This document shows positions 12,034 through 13,827 of a stretch of 13,827 nucleotides of DNA, one piece after another. The notes below the pieces were generated by a model. The model saw only the letters and a list, made by a program, of their open reading frames with translations, ran no database searches and was not told where the DNA came from. The stretch's first letter is position 1; each line of letters begins with the position of its first letter. Made by a program: the position numbers and the translations under genes. The stretch is from the NCBI GenBank assembly GCA_910586455.1, contig CAJUHX010000058.1, positions 1-13,827 of the forward strand, in the 5' to 3' direction. This DNA comes from an uncultured Muribaculaceae bacterium (lineage in GTDB: Bacteria > Bacteroidota > Bacteroidia > Bacteroidales > Muribaculaceae).

Positions 12034-13520
12034 CAAGATATTGTCTTGTCGATGATTTGCAGTTTTGCGTGCGACGGTTCTTCGTAGGCGTTGCAGGCTG
12101 CAAGATAATTCTTCAGCTCTGTAAAGTCGGAGCCGTAGAGGTTATCGCTGAACTGATGAAGTTTGGTCATTACGTTGATATATGCCAGCGGGTCTTTGTG
12201 GCGAGTCAGCTTTCGGAGTGCGAGTATGTAATCTTCACGGAACACAGTCGGCACAATAATACGCGATTGATCGGCACGGACAAGTTCGGCGTTCATCATC
12301 ACACGGGCGACACGACCGTTGCCGTCATTGAACGGATGCACTTCGCTAATCATGAACATCATGAATATCGCACGGGCAAACGGATCAGTAAGTGCTGCAT
12401 AATACTTGAAGCCCTGTGAGAGCGTACCTTTCACAAGCTGATAATCCACAAACTCCGTTATTCTGGCACGATTGTTCTTCGTTTTGAAAATTCCGGGGTT
12501 CATGTGTGGTCGTCCTTCAAGAAGGATACTGTGTCTATGACTAAGGATAGCAAACAACTCTTTTGGGGATGTCGGCGTTTTCATCATCTCGGCACGGTTT
12601 GACAGTACCTTGAATGTACCCAGAATGTCGTGGGAGTCCTCGTCACGTCGAGGCATAGGAATACCCGAGTCAACAATTGCTTTAGCCTCGTCAATCTCAA
12701 ATTCCGTTCCTTCTATATAATTTGAGAAATAACTCTCAAAGAATGAGAAAAGGCGGAACGATTTTTCATCGGTATTGCGGTTGTTGCGGATGACAAAATA
12801 GCGGTCCTTTATGGCGTCAAAAAGTACCTCAAACAGTTCTACTCTCGTTCTGTCGAAAGGATTGCCGGCGGCAAGAGCCTTCGCCGAGTCTGTGGAAAGC
12901 ACTTTTGCATCGTGAGTTGAGAGCAATGCCGATATTATACTGTTGATCTTGGTAAACTCAGTCTGCATACCCAATTCTTCGGCAACCGATCTCAATTCAT
13001 CACGATATTCGTTAAGTCGGTATTCTCCACCTGTCAACAATATCTGTTCAAGTTTATTTTCAATCGCACTTACAGGCAAAACACGCGATTCATCCCCCGT
13101 CTTCCTCGATACCTGCATATTCTCAAGCATATATCTGTGTTCACCCGATATGTGCATACCCATAAACGGGATATCATGCGGCGACGCTTTGGGCCCTTTG
13201 ACAAAATTTAGAATTATACCGGGTAAGTCTGTTACTCTCCTTGCCGTCGAATTGGTAAGGAAGAAATCCCCGGTTGCTGTCGGTCGCATCTCTTTGGCAC
13301 TGCGATGGCTTATAAGAGCATCGGGATAGCGATATACAAGTATATCTATAAGGTTTCTGCGCACGATATTATCCAAGCTATCAACCAGATTGGTCGTATA
13401 AATGCGTGGGGCAACCTTTCGCAACTCACCATCCTTTTCCTTCTTACTGAGTACACGGGAAATGTTCGGATCAGATGAGCTGAAGATAATCTCTTTCTGG
13501 GTGTCAACCTTTACTGCCAT
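12033..13520 (-). CDS. Fic-domain protein (probable AMP transferase) with inhibitory motif and possible AbiEi-like N-terminal region
   Basis: A 495-residue Fic protein. The catalytic loop HPFNDGNGR (395-403, with R406) matches the full HPFxxGNGRxxR signature of enzymes that transfer AMP from ATP to target-protein hydroxyls. SNYIEG (S266, E270, G271) fits the (S/T)xxxE(G/N) inhibitory motif about 125 residues before the catalytic His, the class II layout in which the protein restrains itself and needs no separate antitoxin. Residues about 20-155 (RKVAPRIYTTNL at 34-45, ISHRSAKE at 70-77, later PFMG) resemble the winged-helix AbiEi antitoxin type; this is a weak, memory-based similarity. The ATG at 13520 is chosen because a -7 promoter box lies just upstream. 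The frame runs open to 13673, adding a hydrophobic stretch that overlaps the promoter. G+C is clearly lower than in neighbouring genes, suggesting transfer. No partner gene is adjacent. Target unknown. Confidence 0.9.
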   Translation of the reverse strand: MAVKVDTQKEIIFSSSDPNISRVLSKKEKDGELRKVAPRIYTTNLVDSLDNIVRRNLIDILVYRYPDALISHRSAKEMRPTATGDFFLTNSTARRVTDLPGIILNFVKGPKASPHDIPFMGMHISGEHRYMLENMQVSRKTGDESRVLPVSAIENKLEQILLTGGEYRLNEYRDELRSVAEELGMQTEFTKINSIISALLSTHDAKVLSTDSAKALAAGNPFDRTRVELFEVLFDAIKDRYFVIRNNRNTDEKSFRLFSFFESYFSNYIEGTEFEIDEAKAIVDSGIPMPRRDEDSHDILGTFKVLSNRAEMMKTPTSPKELFAILSHRHSILLEGRPHMNPGIFKTKNNRARITEFVDYQLVKGTLSQGFKYYAALTDPFARAIFMMFMISEVHPFNDGNGRVARVMMNAELVRADQSRIIVPTVFREDYILALRKLTRHKDPLAYINVMTKLHQFSDNLYGSDFTELKNYLAACNAYEEPSHAKLQIIDKTIS

Positions 13521-13545
13521 ACAAAAAATCACGATTAAGAGAATA

Positions 13546-13553
13546 CAAAGGTA
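13546..13553 (-). promoter_or_regulatory. -7 promoter box of the Fic gene
   Basis: TACCTTTG on the minus strand (13553-13546) matches TAnnTTTG exactly, 25 nt before the ATG at 13520. The -33 position, 20 nt further up, has only GTG in place of TTG. This promoter lies inside the longer open frame and therefore argues for the downstream start. Confidence 0.5.
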
Positions 13554-13700
13554 CAAATTTCTGCGATTATATCCACGGCTTTTACAAAAAACTGAGTATA
13601 AGCGATGCCTTTCAATGGGAAAAGACCATAATAGCTCATAGTATTTTCGTTGGATATCTTCAGAATGGAACAAAAAACTGAGTTTAGAACCGCCGTATTC

Positions 13701-13767
13701 TACCGGGTAGGGGTATTACAAAAATCGCTGAAACTGTCTTAGTTTCAGCGATTTGTCGTTTTGTTCT
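13701..13767. repeat. 67-bp direct repeat, copy B; also tRNA-Lys terminator
   Basis: Copy of 11823-11889 (63 of 67 identical). It contains a perfect 14-bp stem AAATCGCTGAAACT (13722-13735) with AGTTTCAGCGATTT (13741-13754) and the loop GTCTT. On the minus strand the hairpin is followed by TTTTTG. It ends one base before the tRNA-Lys 3' end, so here it very probably terminates tRNA-Lys transcription. Confidence 0.9.
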
Positions 13768-13768
13768 G

Positions 13769-13827
13769 TGAACCGCCTGGGGCTCGAACCCAGGACCCCA
13801 TCCTTAAAAGGGATGTGCTCTACCAGC
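13769..13827 (-). tRNA. tRNA-Lys (anticodon UUU), partial
   Basis: The minus strand contains the D-loop end GCTGGTAGAGC, an anticodon stem CATCC/GGATG around the loop CTTTTAA with anticodon TTT (13808-13806), variable loop GGGTC, T-arm CTGGG-TTCGAGC-CCCAG and the acceptor 3' strand GCGGTTC with discriminator A at 13769. The 5' part (acceptor and start of the D-arm, about 14 nt) lies beyond the window. CCA is not encoded, as is common in Bacteroidetes. It decodes AAA/AAG lysine codons. Confidence 0.95.

Larger units (their letters stand above)
11729..13780. mobile_element. Candidate tRNA-Lys-associated island carrying a Fic gene
   Basis: About 2 kb bounded by AACCGCCTGG at 11729-11738 and the identical 10 bases at 13771-13780, which are the 3' acceptor/T-stem end of tRNA-Lys. 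A third partial copy (GAACCGCC) is at 13687-13694. Inside lie the TGTTCAC repeat cluster, two 67-bp direct repeats and one Fic gene. The sampled G+C (25/60) is far below the flanking genes. This is the layout of integration by a tRNA-targeting tyrosine recombinase. No integrase is present, so it would be a decayed or internally deleted element, or one mobilised in trans. Each observation is seen directly; the island reading is inference. Confidence 0.4.

Overview
This window reads as chromosomal DNA from a member of the Bacteroidales. Evidence: RpoB/RpoC of the Bacteroidetes type, promoters fitting the Bacteroidetes TTTG / TAnnTTTG pattern instead of the usual -35/-10, almost no Shine-Dalgarno sequences, a tRNA gene without an encoded CCA end, and secreted carbohydrate enzymes. 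Most of the window is GC-rich (37 of 60 bases in one sampled rpoC line, 43 of 60 in one mannosidase line). This would suit a gut lineage such as Muribaculaceae, but the family is inference.

Layout. (1) 1-4752, plus strand: the 3' end of rpoB, complete rpoC, and a strong terminator. (2) 4796-8041, minus strand, convergent with rpoC: a probable three-gene operon, in transcription order an RhlE-like DEAD-box RNA helicase, a lipoprotein L,D-transpeptidase (YkuD domain) and a stand-alone homocysteine-binding module of the MetH type. The last two genes overlap by 8 nt. (3) 8042-8220: a divergent promoter region with a good promoter for the helicase operon. (4) 8221-11602, plus strand: a secreted alpha/beta-hydrolase (esterase-like) overlapping by 14 nt a secreted GH2 beta-mannosidase, followed by a hairpin terminator at 11686-11726. 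(5) 11727-13827: a compositionally different region (25 of 60 G+C in one sampled line) with one gene, a Fic-domain protein on the minus strand, next to a tRNA-Lys(UUU) gene cut by the window end.

The last region is the unusual part. The Fic gene lies between two 67-bp direct repeats (63/67 identical), each built around a 14-bp hairpin. The right copy abuts the 3' end of tRNA-Lys. A 10-bp match to the tRNA 3' end (AACCGCCTGG) recurs at 11729, just beyond the mannosidase terminator, followed by a cluster of TGTTCAC repeats and a tRNA T-arm-like fragment. Together this looks like a small or decayed integrated island at a tRNA-Lys gene carrying a solitary Fic AMP-transferase-type protein, possibly with an AbiEi-like N-terminal region. 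No integrase is present, so the island reading is inference.

Gene-free stretches: 11603-12032 (430 bp) holds the terminator, short repeats, repeat copy A, the tRNA-like fragment and a second hairpin. 13521-13768 holds the Fic -7 box and repeat copy B. No CRISPR array, rRNA gene or insertion sequence was seen.
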